From Coniferiporia sulphurascens (taxonomy: Eukaryota; Basidiomycota; Agaricomycetes; Hymenochaetales; Hymenochaetaceae), in NCBI GenBank assembly GCA_002794785.1, contig NBBA01000008.1, positions 186,001 through 250,000 of the forward strand: 64,000 bases of DNA, given 5' to 3'. Below are positions 49,491-59,570 of this stretch, piece by piece. The stretch's first letter is position 1; every line of letters starts with the position of its first letter. The notes under the pieces were generated by a model. It was given only the letters and a program-made list of their open reading frames with translations, was not told the origin of the DNA and ran no database searches. A program made the translations under genes and the position numbers.

Positions 49491-49740
49491 GTATTTGTCT
49501 AAGGTTACATTGAATTATTAGGTCGACTAACCTTTTGCTATCTTTAGCTTTTTGAATTTTTTCTTCGAGTTCTTTGATAGTAGATGACTGCATATACGTT
49601 ATTTTTAGTTCATTAGCTATTATTCATAATCCTGATAATTTTTGCAAATGTGTTTGCTCACAAGTGTTGGGTTTCTGTCCATCAGACATAGTTTCATTAT
49701 TTGAGGATTTATAATTTTGTTAATCATTTCATTAGTTATA

Positions 49741-49758
49741 GAGTCAAGGCTCATAACC
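49741..49758 (-). other. Copia primer-binding site (initiator tRNA-Met, internal)
   Basis: GGTTATGAGCCTTGACTC follows the 5' LTR with no gap. Its first 11 bases are complementary to GGCUCAUAACC, the anticodon arm of initiator tRNA-Met (anticodon CAU), not to a tRNA 3' end. Confidence 0.65.
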
Positions 49759-50015
49759 TCTTAAAATCTACGCACGTTGTGGTAGACAATGAGGTGCAGT
49801 GGTGAGGTTGAGGCAAAGGTGGGTTATCAGCATAAACCAATGTATTTCTAGGGCGAGACCAGCTCCCCTTATATACACGTTCCGTGAGCTAGTATTACTA
49901 TAACTATCTAGCTCCTATATCATCTTGCATTATCATTGCATTATTGTTCACTTAGTAAGATGGTTGTTCATATGACCATCCATTATTTATATTGTTTCAT
50001 TATATTTATTCAATA
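49759..50015 (-). repeat. Copia 5' LTR
   Basis: 257 bp; see the 3' LTR for the comparison. Confidence 0.92.
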
Positions 50016-50020
50016 AAGCA
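50016..50020. repeat. Target-site duplication of Copia (right)
   Basis: AAGCA, pairs with 44027-44031. Confidence 0.85.
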
Positions 50021-50074
50021 GGTGTATTCTGATAATCTAGTACGAAACTGTAGCGAATGCTCGCAGCAGCAGTC

Positions 50075-50082
50075 TTGCGCAA
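50075..50082. promoter_or_regulatory. Palindrome TTGCGCAA, displaced promoter of SDR copy 1
   Basis: This lies just beyond the Copia element. Without the element it would be about 240 nt upstream of SDR copy 1. The same palindrome, extended to ATTGCGCAAT, is 123 nt upstream of SDR copy 3. It resembles a C/EBP-type bZIP site; a binding factor is not known. Confidence 0.45.
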
Positions 50083-50784
50083 TGCGCCTATGCGTCCGTA
50101 CCTCGGGGAGTGTGTGTCACTGGATCCCAAGAGCCCGAGCCGCTCATATAAGCAAAGTCGAGGCGGCGATCCCTGATTACATCACAGGTGGATCAATGCA
50201 AATCATCGAGTCGGAGCCTAAAACTAAAGCCTCAACGACTAATCAAACCGAGAAGCCAGATGAAATCACAGTGTCCCATTAATATTGGCTCAGGACCCAT
50301 AAATGGCTTGCTAAGCCGAAACATTTGCTTTACAAAATTTTTTAGATTATATGCGCCGTACAGTAATCTTGGGTGCTACATCTGTCTTTAGTGCATCTGA
50401 AGTCGGTTGAAACTTGTCCGTTGCCAAGATGTGCCCAACTACCTAATGCAACACCCGGTGCGGCACATAGACGTCCTTAATGAGCATAAATGTATACTAA
50501 CATAGCCATTAGTAGCAGCTAAGAGCTCTTTTAGAGCCTGAATGCATCGAGCAACAGAATAGAAGAACTTGGGCTTGGATTGTAGAATCCTTATGTTGCG
50601 AGTACTTGTTTACTAATACGGAGTATTGTGAGGACAAAGACATGAGATTCCGGACTTTGAGAACAAGTGAAAGACAAGTGTATAAATACAGGCGCCAGAA
50701 AATGGACCCAATCCGACCAAACTCCTAGAATAAAGTAGCTCTGTCCAGTATACTACGCTATGTCCTCTGTCTGAGTGCTCGGCC

Positions 50785-51262
50785 CATACATCCTTAACCT
50801 GCCCCTCGAGCCACTCCACAGCAGCTCCCCGTCTTCAGATCCTGCTAGTCCTCGCGCGCCTCCCAAGACGCGCCCAGGGAATAAGGTACTTTCCATTATA
50901 CTCTGCCGTCTCAGGCATAGTACCCGCCCACAACTGTGTCAGCGTACCCATGGATGCGGGGTACAAAACTATGTCCTGCTCAACGGGAGATGCTTTATAG
51001 ATCATCACAATACAGTATCATGCGCAGCACAGAATTGCTTACCATGATGCGGTGTTTGATGTTGGATGTGTGACGCTGGAGTTCCGTCTTAAGGTTTCCC
51101 GGGTTGACAGAGATGGAGGTGATTCCCTGCTCGCCGTAACGGCGTGCGAGCCCTTGCACGAAAACGGCGTTTTCCATAGTACATGATGCGAACACTTTAT
51201 ACAGAGCCAGCGCTACCTCGATGAGTGATGGACTGCTCACGTATTTGCTTTGACGTATACGC
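50785..51262 (-). pseudogene. SDR copy 2, 5'-truncated relic
   Basis: Only the end of exon 4 (QSKY), exon 5 ([27 protein letters not shown]) and exon 6 ([28 protein letters not shown]) remain. The last part is frameshifted and has a stop before the family tail EGQVKDV. Exons 1-3, with the cofactor loop, are gone. About 650 nt of unrelated sequence follow up to copy 3. Confidence 0.85.
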
Positions 51263-51918
51263 AATCGTGTGCATAATCAGAGATGCAATCTACCGCCATC
51301 TTTGAGCCTTGGTCAGGCATCGCGATTATGCGCATAGCATGCATTAACGGCCTCGAGTCTGTGTGCACGACTTGAAACAGCTGGGCGCTAGATTAAATGT
51401 TCGTGCCACATCGCAGTTCTATCATGCATGCTGACACGCGCGGCTTGTGGCTTGTCTGACCGCATCATGATCATTAATATTGCCGCTTTTTCCAGCTCCG
51501 ACAAACCACGAAAAAAAACGAGGACAGGGTTGATTCCATGCGTTTGCAAATCAAACAATTAACGCACCACCATCTTTAACAGTAGTTCCCCGGGTAATAG
51601 ATAACAAAAAAAGCAAAAGGAAACACATTCGAACCTTTACTGCAAGAATTAGACTATGCTCTAGTGGAGGTATACCTGCGTATCGTACCTTTCACGTTCC
51701 ATCCCGGCAGAGGCATTCTTCTAGCCTGTTCTATGCAAGCAAAGTAGAGACATAAAAAGATATATTACTGTAATAGACTAGGAACTAGAGTATCATGCGA
51801 AACAAGGAAAAACAATCCAAGACTGAATAGAGCCTCGGATAGAAAACAATGGGGTATAAAAAGATCCCTTCTAATTCGTCCCTGCGTACCACACCATCCC
51901 CTCCATGAAGGCTTCAGC
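51263..51918. other. Intergenic region between SDR copies 2 and 3
   Basis: No exon, tRNA or repeat end is recognised. Confidence 0.4.
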
Positions 51919-53169
51919 TCACACGTCTTTGACTTGCTCTTCTAGCCACTTCCACAGTAGCTCGCCCGTCTCCGAGTCCTGCGAGTCCTTACGCGACTTG
52001 CCTAGGCGCGCCCAAGGAATGAGGTACTTTCCATTGTACGCCGCCGTCTCGGGCATCGTACCTGCCCACAGCTGCGTCAGAGCCCCCATTGGGGCTGGGT
52101 ATAGCAACGCATTCTGTGCATGGCGCGAGTAAGTTAATAGTCGTGACATGGGGGATATTGTATGGATAAGATATCCCTCACAATAAAACGGAGCAGGAAA
52201 CCCGACGCGTGCCGCTGGAGCTCTGTCTTGAGGTTTCCCGGGTTGAGAGAGATAGAGATAATGCCCTGGTCACCGTATCGCCGTGCAAGTTCAAGTGCGA
52301 CGACGACATTTCCCTGCATCGCGAAGTGTAAAACCCCCAATTAGATGTACAGCACCGCGGAATAGATTAGAAGTTGGCTCACATATTTGCTCTGCGCGTA
52401 GAGCCCCGCCGTACCGACTTTACTTCGAGCGGGGCTTTCACCTTTAAGTGTTTCCCACTTGAAGCCTGGGCCATGCATGAGATGCCCAGACGAGGACGTT
52501 GTGATTACGCGCACTTGTTTCTCGGGCGTTGACTTAGCAGTCTCTATGAGGGTGGGCAAGAGCAGTTGCGTGAAGTAGAAATGGCCTGGTGTGTGTGTAA
52601 GTGTGATGGGCAAACACCCGTAGAATGTGCGGGAACAAACCCAGGCAGTTTGTCCCGAATTGGAGGTCGTATCCATCCTCTGTCAGTTGTTCGATTGGAG
52701 GGATCATAACTCCTCTAGAGAATCGTCAGCATTATATACGTCTTGTATAAGGTAATATCTCACCCGTTGTTAAACAATACATGCAGCTGTGACTCTTTAC
52801 TGTGTGTGATAATATGAGCGACAGAAAACACAATAAGAAAGCCCGGGCTAACCTCTGATACTCTTCAGCCGCCCTCTTCACCGACTTCAGACTTGCAAGG
52901 TCAAGCTCGAGGAACAGCGCCTCTCGCCCCGTCTTCTCCTTCAATTCTCTATTTGCCGCCTCCGCCTTCGCGCGGCTACGCGCCGCAATGTACACTTTCG
53001 CATTTTTGCGTAAAAGTGCGAGGACGGTCTCCTTCCCAACGCCGGCGTACCCACCGGTAACGATGATGACTTTCCCCGTAAGATCAGGGATGTCATCGAT
53101 GCCGAACTGAGGCTTCGGGGGATAGCCCTGGTCGACGAACATGCGGAGGGTTCCTAGTGCTTGGCCCAT
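51919..53169 (-). CDS. Short-chain dehydrogenase/reductase, copy 3 (intact)
   Basis: Six exons (51919-52113, 52182-52313, 52383-52585, 52641-52714, 52764-52799, 52853-53169) give 318 aa. It has the Rossmann cofactor loop [19 protein letters not shown] (a basic residue suiting NADP), DLASLKSVK, the NNAG site as NNGG, VITTSSS with the catalytic Ser, and YAQSK with Tyr/Lys. The C-terminal half ([40 protein letters not shown]) is typical of the retinol-dehydrogenase/WWOX-like branch. The substrate is unknown. It is the best-kept member of the array and has a TATA box and a TTGCGCAA palindrome upstream. Confidence 0.93.
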
Positions 53170-53241
53170 CGTGTTCTGCGTTGTGGCCGAATGCTACTCA
53201 ACGAGTGGTGGTTGATAGAGAATCTGTGAACGAATGCTCGC

Positions 53242-53248
53242 TATATAC
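53242..53248 (-). promoter_or_regulatory. TATA box of SDR copy 3
   Basis: CCAGTATATAG on the minus strand, about 75 nt before the ATG; same core as at copy 1. Confidence 0.55.
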
Positions 53249-53290
53249 TGGGGGGTTTCTATTGAATGGAAACATGGTCGCGGCAGGAGC

Positions 53291-53300
53291 ATTGCGCAAT
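53291..53300. promoter_or_regulatory. Palindrome ATTGCGCAAT upstream of SDR copy 3
   Basis: A perfect 10-bp palindrome 122 nt before the ATG, partly kept upstream of copy 1. It matches the C/EBP bZIP consensus. Confidence 0.45.
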
Positions 53301-53902
53301 ACTTCGGCTCGGCCATACAGCAGTTGTAGTCATCGTATCCGGCGAGTCGCGGAACGACGCGTAGGCGCGGCGATCACTGATTACGTCAGGATCGCGTGCG
53401 TTTCAACCTCTTTAGTTCTTTTTCTTCTAGTTATCGTGTTGCGTCCGCCTTGAAGGCATGATTTTGAACATTCACGGTCTCGCAAAAGACTGTGCGCAAA
53501 ATACCTTGAAAAAAACTGAGGATAATTTCTCACTATTTATGACAAGTTCTCTGACACGACACCGTACCCTGGCATGGACTTGTCTCTTTTGCTGAGTTTC
53601 CACTCCTCCCGCCCCCAGTAAACAGAAAACCATACCTTCACGTCTTGTTTAACAACGGATGTACTTCAATTTCCGCTGAAATATGTAGGCAGGCTGGTTC
53701 CCATAACTTGAAGCTCAGGCCTAAAGAAGGCGCACGACGTTCTCAAGTTGTGCCTCGCGTGTACGAGAATTTTTTACATACGGCAATGAGGACAATCAAG
53801 AAAATAATGAAGAGACAAGCTCAAGAGAAAGGCGAAAAGATAGACGGAAATGAAAAAATACACATGTCCGCACACGCGCACACGCTCACTCGCACGTGGA
53901 TC
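53301..53902. other. Intergenic region between SDR copies 3 and 4
   Basis: About 0.6 kb including the distal promoter of copy 3. No gene is seen. Confidence 0.4.
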
Positions 53903-55144
53903 TTATACATTCTTGACCTGCTCCTCAAGCCACTCCCATAGCTGGATGCCTATTTCGGGGTCCTGCGTGTCCTTACGCGGTTCGCCAATCCGTACCCAGG
54001 GAACGAGATACTTGCCATTATACGCTGCCGTCTCGGGCATCGTCCCCGCCCACAGCTGCGTGAGCGCGCCTAGCAACAGCGTAGAGAACATCACTATATT
54101 CTACGTGGGTATGAGTGGGAATTGCGTTAGGTTGGTATATGGGTGTACACACTGCTGCTCACCAATATGAAACCTTGGAATGTTGATGCGTGTCGCCTAA
54201 TATCTGTTTTGACGCCACCCGGGTTGAGTGAGATAGATATGATACCCTGGTCACCGTACCGCCGCGCGAGCTCACGCGCGACAACGACATTTCCCTGAAC
54301 AGTGGAGTACTTAGTCAGACAATAGTAATTTCAGAAGGTCATCGACCTGACCCACATATTTGCTTTGTCCGTAGAGCCGCTCCGTGCCGTACTTTGTGCG
54401 CGCGGGGCTGGAACCCTTGAGTGTATCCCACTTGAACCCTGGACCGTGGACCAGATGCGCGTTAGAGGAAACCGTAATCACGCGGACGTGTTTCTCCGGA
54501 GCTGACTTGGCGGTCTCGAGGAGTGTGGGTAGGAGGAGCTGGGTAAAGTAGAAGTGACCTGAAACGGCGTATTAGCATTGCGTTTGGGCTAGTCGCTCGT
54601 GTGGCAGGTTCAAGTTACCGAGGACGTTCGTCCCGAACTGGAGGTCGTACCCGTCGGAAGTAAGCTCGTCAATTGGAGGAATGAAAACACCTCTGGAACG
54701 ATATTGGCACGTCATGTCTTTCGCGTTATAAATCAATCTTACCCGTTGTTGAATATTATGTGAAGTTGTGACTCCTTTCTGCCAAACCATAAATAAGAAC
54801 ACCCGTATAACTTAACAAGCAAGGCCCTGAGCAGACCTCTGGAACTCCTCTGCCGCTCTCTTCACTGATTTCAGATTCGCAAGGTCGAGTTCGAGAAATA
54901 GCGCCTCTTTCTCCGTCTTATCTTTCAATTCTTCGATTGCTGCCTCTGCCTTCGTGCGATTGCGCGCTGCAATATACACTCTTGCGTTCTTGCGTAGCAG
55001 CGCGAGGACAGTTTCCTTGCCGATCCCGGAATACCCGCCGGTGACGATGATGACCTTGCCCGTGAGGTCTGGGATGTCGTCAACGCTAAACTTGGACTTC
55101 GGTGGACGCAGGTCACGGGTGAATGCGCAGAGATGACCTATCAT
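53903..55144 (-). CDS. Short-chain dehydrogenase/reductase, copy 4 (first ATG lost)
   Basis: Exons 53903-54100, 54163-54294, 54356-54558, 54619-54692, 54743-54778, 54837-55144 give 316 aa. All catalytic motifs are kept: TGGYSGIGKE, NNGG, VSSNAH and YGQSK. In copy 5 the protein starts ATG GGC CAA ATG; here the first codons are ATA CGC CAA ATG, so only the fourth-codon Met remains (55142-55144). This should still allow a protein three residues shorter. Intron positions and exon lengths are the same as in copies 3 and 5. It is closest to copy 5. Confidence 0.85.
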
Positions 55145-56155
55145 TTGGCGTATGGTATGCTTACGATCTGTTATCGTACAGAGGTTGTAGTAAGTTAGGA
55201 GACAATCAGAATGAGAGACGGGACTGGGTTATGACGGAGGCGGGGCATCCACTTTGTTTAAATTACATTGTTTCTGCATCCGCGCAGTTTTTAGAAGGGC
55301 CACTAGACGCGCCTGCTCTCGTTCTCCGGGTATCTTCGGCTGCATGTAGCATATACGTGAACCTTCTCGCTTCCGCATATAGTCAAACCCTCCAGAATTT
55401 ATAGAAGACCAATTGTCTTCTGAGAATTACAATATTAATGTAGATAGCGGCGTTACGTGAAACCGGACGGATTTGCGTTCTGGGAAGATACTTTTACTAT
55501 GAGCGGAGCTATACATTCACTGTCTAAGTGATATGGGATTGCTATGGGCAAGAGTATATATTTCATGTACCAGAACAAATATCACCGTGACTGTGCCGTG
55601 TACACTCAGTGCGGCTTCGGCTGTCCCCAATTATCTTCGAGTCGAAGCCTTCGTACACAGTAGCTCCACGGCTCCACACATAAACTGGATCCGAAGAAAC
55701 TGGTGTTATAGACAGCGACATCGCTCGCTCTGAATTAGCAAACAACTTCGGACGATAAAGGACACGCGCACAGTATGTATGTACGAGTTGTCCGCGAGGT
55801 CTAGGATGTCACCGGGGTATGTATGTAGCCTTACCGCGTATTATTCATTTAAAATTGGGAGTTAACACTATTACTCGCCTTGAGACGCTAGGTAGTCCAA
55901 CTTACCATCCACTGCTACTAACGCTCAGTGTACACCAGAATTTAGGATGAACGCAGTGTTTCCTGCCTTTTTCGTGTTCACGTGGGTAGTTACAAGCACT
56001 TTCATAAGTACTGAATAGTATACAAACAGTTCGCGGCCGTACACCGGCGGAGAGTCACCGGAGACGGGTTAAACTATTCTTAGGCATATGCAAATTCGGC
56101 AATCAGCGATGGTAACTGATTCTTGAGGATGATTCCGATTGGGCGGTCGCCTACC
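55145..56155. other. Intergenic region between SDR copies 4 and 5
   Basis: About 1 kb. The part at 55,920-56,150 (GCACCAGAATTTA-like and CGGCAATCAGCG) has a recognisable counterpart at about 57,885-58,190, in front of the copy 6 relic. This shows that the unit of duplication includes the flank, not only the gene. Confidence 0.55.
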
Positions 56156-57397
56156 TTACACGTCCTTGACCTGTTCTTCGAGCCACTCCCACAGCTTTAC
56201 ACCCGTCTCTGGGTCCTGCGTATCCTTACGTGGTGACCCGAGTCGTGCCCATGGGATTAGGTACTTGCCATTGTATGCTGCCGTCTCGGGCATCGTCCCC
56301 GCCCACAGCTGCGTGAGCGCGCCTAGCGACAGCGTAGAGAACATCACTATATTCTACGTGGGCATAAACAGGAATTGCGTTAGGTTGGTATATGGATATG
56401 CATGCTGCTGCTCACCAAAATAAAATCTTGGAACGCTGATGCGTGTCGCTTGATATCTGTTTTGACTGCACCCGGGTTGAGTGAAATAGATATGATACCC
56501 TGATCACCGTACCGCCGCGCGAGCTCACGCGCGACGACGACATTTCCCTACATAGTGAAATCTTAGTTAGACAATAATAATATCAGAAGGTCATCTATCT
56601 GACCCACATATTTACTTTGTGCGTAGAGCCGCTCCGTGCCGTACCTTGTACGCACGGAGCTGAAACCCTTGAGTGTATCCCACTTGAATCCTGGACCGTG
56701 GGCCAGATGCGCGTTAGAGGAAACCGTGATCACGCGGACGTGTTTCTCCGGAGCTGACTTGGCGGTCTCGAGGAGTGTGGGTAGGAGGAGCTGGGTAAAG
56801 AGGAAGTGGCCTAAAAGGACGTATCAGCATTCAGCATTATCTTCGGGTTAGTGGTAGTTTACCGAGGACGTTCGTCCCGAACTGGAGATCGTACCCGTCG
56901 GAAGTAAGCTCGTCAATTGGAGTAATAAAAACACCTCTGTAACGACATTGGCACGTCATATTGTTCACGTTATAAATCAATCTTACCCGTTGTTGAATAA
57001 TATGTGAAGTTGTGACTCCTCCCTGCCAAATCATAAATAAGAACACCTGTAGAACTTAACGAGCAAGGCCCCGAACCGACCTCTGGAACTCCTCTGCCGA
57101 CGTCTTCACTGAATTCAGATTCGCAAGGTCGAGTTCGAGAAATAGCGCTTCTTTCCCTGTCTTATCTTTCAATTCTGCGATTGTTGTCTCCGCCTTCGTG
57201 CGGTTGCGCGCTGCAATATACACTTTTGCGTTCTTGCGTAGCAGTGCGAGGGCAGTCTCCTTGCCAATCCCTGCGTTCCCACCAGTGACGATGATGACCT
57301 TGCCCGTGAGGTCTGGGATATCGTCGGCACTAAACTTGGACTTCGGTGGACGCAGGTCACGGATGAATGCACATAGATGACCTATCATTTGGCCCAT
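56156..57397 (-). CDS. Short-chain dehydrogenase/reductase, copy 5 (intact)
   Basis: Exons 56156-56353, 56416-56547, 56608-56810, 56863-56936, 56987-57022, 57081-57397 give 319 aa. It has [10 protein letters not shown] (cofactor), [19 protein letters not shown] and YAQSK. The start is MGQMIGHLC. It differs from copy 4 mainly by scattered substitutions, so the two arose by a fairly recent duplication. No TATA box of the copy 1/copy 3 type is seen upstream. Confidence 0.92.
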
Positions 57398-58196
57398 GGT
57401 GAGCTTACGGTTCGTGTGTTGTGAGGAAGGCTTGAGAAAGAGGTAAGGAGTTGGGGGAAATAGTAAGGGCGTGTGGAGACTCGAAAGACTCCCCCTAGTA
57501 CTCGATTCTTGGGCTGGCGAAGTCATTTCCCCGCCGAGATGGGTATTTCCAAGGTACGTATACTGTAGGAAGTTAAACCCAGGTACGTCTTGTGCTGACC
57601 CGCAGGTGCGGTCCCTTTCCAGTCACCACTCCCGGATTCCATTTTCACAACGACTTATAGGCCTGGCGTCACTATCGGTTATGTGTGTAGCCTTACCGCA
57701 TATTATCCATTTCAAATGGGAAGTCTCCAGCAAGGCTGAATGAAGACCGGATTTGCTTTCTCCAATGCCGCTTCAGCTCCAAGGCTCCACGCGTCTCCTT
57801 ATCGGATCCATGAACGGATTTCGAAAGCTTCTACTAGTTCAAACGGTATTCAAACTACCCGCTGGCACTGACATTGAGTCGGTATGCACCAGAATTTAAG
57901 ACGAATAGGTCGCACAAATGTTTCTTGCATTTTCCGTTTTCTTGGGGGTCTTTACGAGCACCTTATTAAACATCGCATAGTATGCGAACAATATGCGGCC
58001 GCACACCAGGCTCTAGAGATGAGGGATGGCGTGGAGCTGGCCCAGTGGGGTCCGAGTCGAAGTAGAACTTGATTCCGAATAATCTTTTTAAGTCGTCACA
58101 TGGTATTGCCCTTTCTATTCCTAGACTCTTAGGCACGTGCGATTTCGGCAATCAGCGGCGGTCCTCAATTCTTGAAGAATTCCAGACTCGCCTACC
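57398..58196. other. Intergenic region between SDR copy 5 and relic 6
   Basis: About 0.8 kb. The right part is a diverged copy of 55,920-56,150. No gene is seen. Confidence 0.45.
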
Positions 58197-58300
58197 TCAT
58201 ACGTCCTTCATCTGTACTTTGAGCCATTCCTACAGTTTCACGCCGATCTCCGGGTCCTACGTATCCTTGCGAGGCTACGAGCCGTGCCTAGGGATGAGAT
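58197..58300 (-). pseudogene. SDR copy 6, last-exon relic
   Basis: Only about 35 codons of the C-terminal exon can be read (DPEIGVKL, EWLK, QMKDV and the final TGA), with TAG stops at DT-stop-DPEIG and KL-stop-EWLK. The upstream exons are not found. Confidence 0.75.
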
Positions 58301-59049
58301 GATGCTTATTGCACAGCGTCCGCTGCTATATTATATCACTTACAGCGCCAGAGGCCCAGAGGGTATCTCTGGAGTCCGGACCCCACCGAACTAAGGAGTT
58401 GTTCTCACGATGGTCACGTGAAGATTTTTTCCCGGCAAAAGACATCCAACTTGGATTCGACTCGAAATCGACGTCTTTCTAACTGTGCCACTTACATGCT
58501 GGGTACATCCTTTTCTTCTCGTCGAAACCTTGATCGACGGAAGCATTGATTTTCACTCAGTATTTTCCATGCTGGGGCAGGACTCGCAGATGCGTCCGAG
58601 CCCGATCACCACAAACCCTTCATTTACTTTGGAACACAGCCTCATGTACCCTCTTGCTCAGAGATTCTCTTGAGAATGCAGCAGCAATATCTCGAATGAT
58701 CCTTTCTCCGCCAGAACTCTTGTGCTAGTTGATCCTTCACAGCAATATCAACAGCCGTCGTTGTTACATGCGCATTATCTTTGAGCAAGCGCATACGCAA
58801 CCTCAGGGCTTGACCTGCCTCGGTGTAACTTACATCGCATTGGCTGCCGCTTGTTCAACTGCACGACTCAAGTCCTTGGCGTTATTCCTTATGATAATCA
58901 CAGGCGCCGAGCGCCAGTATCGGCAAGTACAGCAATGGGTATCACCAAGTGATAAAAGGGCAAAGATGAGTGAAATAAACCGAACTTAAAAATAAATGAA
59001 ATTGAAAACGGAAGAAAAACGACACCCCTCATTCTCTTGGTCTCAAGTC
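58301..59049. other. Intergenic region between SDR relics 6 and 7
   Basis: About 0.75 kb with no recognised gene or repeat end. Confidence 0.4.
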
Positions 59050-59570
59050 TCAAACATCCTTGACCTGCTCCTCGGGCCATTCCCACAGCTTCACACCCGT
59101 CTCGGGGTCCTGCGTGCCTTCCGTGGCTCGCCAAGACGTGCCCAAGGAAAGAGGTATTTTCCATTGTACTCCGCCGTCTCGGGCATAGTCCCTGCCCACA
59201 ACTGTGTCAGTGCACCTAACGGCGCGGGGTAAGCCACCAGGTTTTGCGCAGGGGACGTCAGCATCTACTCTGAAATCATGCGTGGGCAGGGTATTCCGCG
59301 CAGGATATTGCTCACCATGATTCGGACCTGCAGACCCGACGCATGCCGTTGGAGCTCTGTATTGAGGTTTCTAGGATTGAGCGAAATGGAGATTATACCT
59401 TGGTCCCCGTAACGCCTCGCGAGCTCGCGTCCGACGATGACGTTGCCCTGCATGACGGGAGTTCTGGTCAGAGAATTATCTCATCAAAGAATCTTCGATT
59501 GACTCGCATATTCGCTTTGTGCATAGAGTCGCACTGTGCCGTACTTCCATTTCTTGCAAACCTTTTAGGG
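59050..59570 (-). pseudogene. SDR copy 7, 5'-truncated relic
   Basis: Exon 6 ([35 protein letters not shown], then a one-base frameshift), exon 5 ([20 protein letters not shown]) and the end of exon 4 (KYGTVRLYAQSEY) remain. In the active-site motif the catalytic Lys is Glu (YAQSE). The intron after it begins GCGAGT. Upstream the gene stops abruptly at a relic of the GH43 gene. Confidence 0.82.

Larger units (their letters stand above)
44296..49689 (-). pseudogene. Copia gag-pol polyprotein, inactivated
   Basis: Start at 49687-49689; frame ends at the TGA at 44296-44298. Readable parts: gag (about 47,900-49,689) with CYNCNKLGHFS and a CCHC knuckle; protease motif DTGATIHLT at about 47,275; integrase (46,084-47,220) with HIHMDIWG, SDND and the distal Glu; reverse transcriptase (about 45,040-45,909) with WKIMDPPKEA and a catalytic box reading HVDN; RNase H (44,449-44,900) with RYTDAD and LCDNQAA. 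Internal stops are TGA at 44446, 45382, 45955, 46081, 47251, 47713, 47836 and 49624, and TAA at 48268. The nested solo LTR plus duplication is 555 nt, so it does not shift the frame. Confidence 0.9.
44032..50015 (-). mobile_element. Ty1/Copia LTR retrotransposon, degenerate
   Basis: A 5,984-bp element on the minus strand with two 257-bp LTRs (44032-44288 and 49759-50015), flanked by the 5-bp duplication AAGCA. The LTR ends are unusual: 5'-TATTGAATAA...TTTTAAGA-3' in element orientation, not TG...CA. A primer-binding site (49741-49758) and a purine tract (44289-44297) sit directly inside the LTRs. One gag-pol frame runs the whole length in the order gag, CCHC, protease, integrase, reverse transcriptase, RNase H (Copia order). 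It is broken by nine internal stops and by a nested solo LTR of another family. The composition is AT-rich, unlike the host genes around it. Confidence 0.95.
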
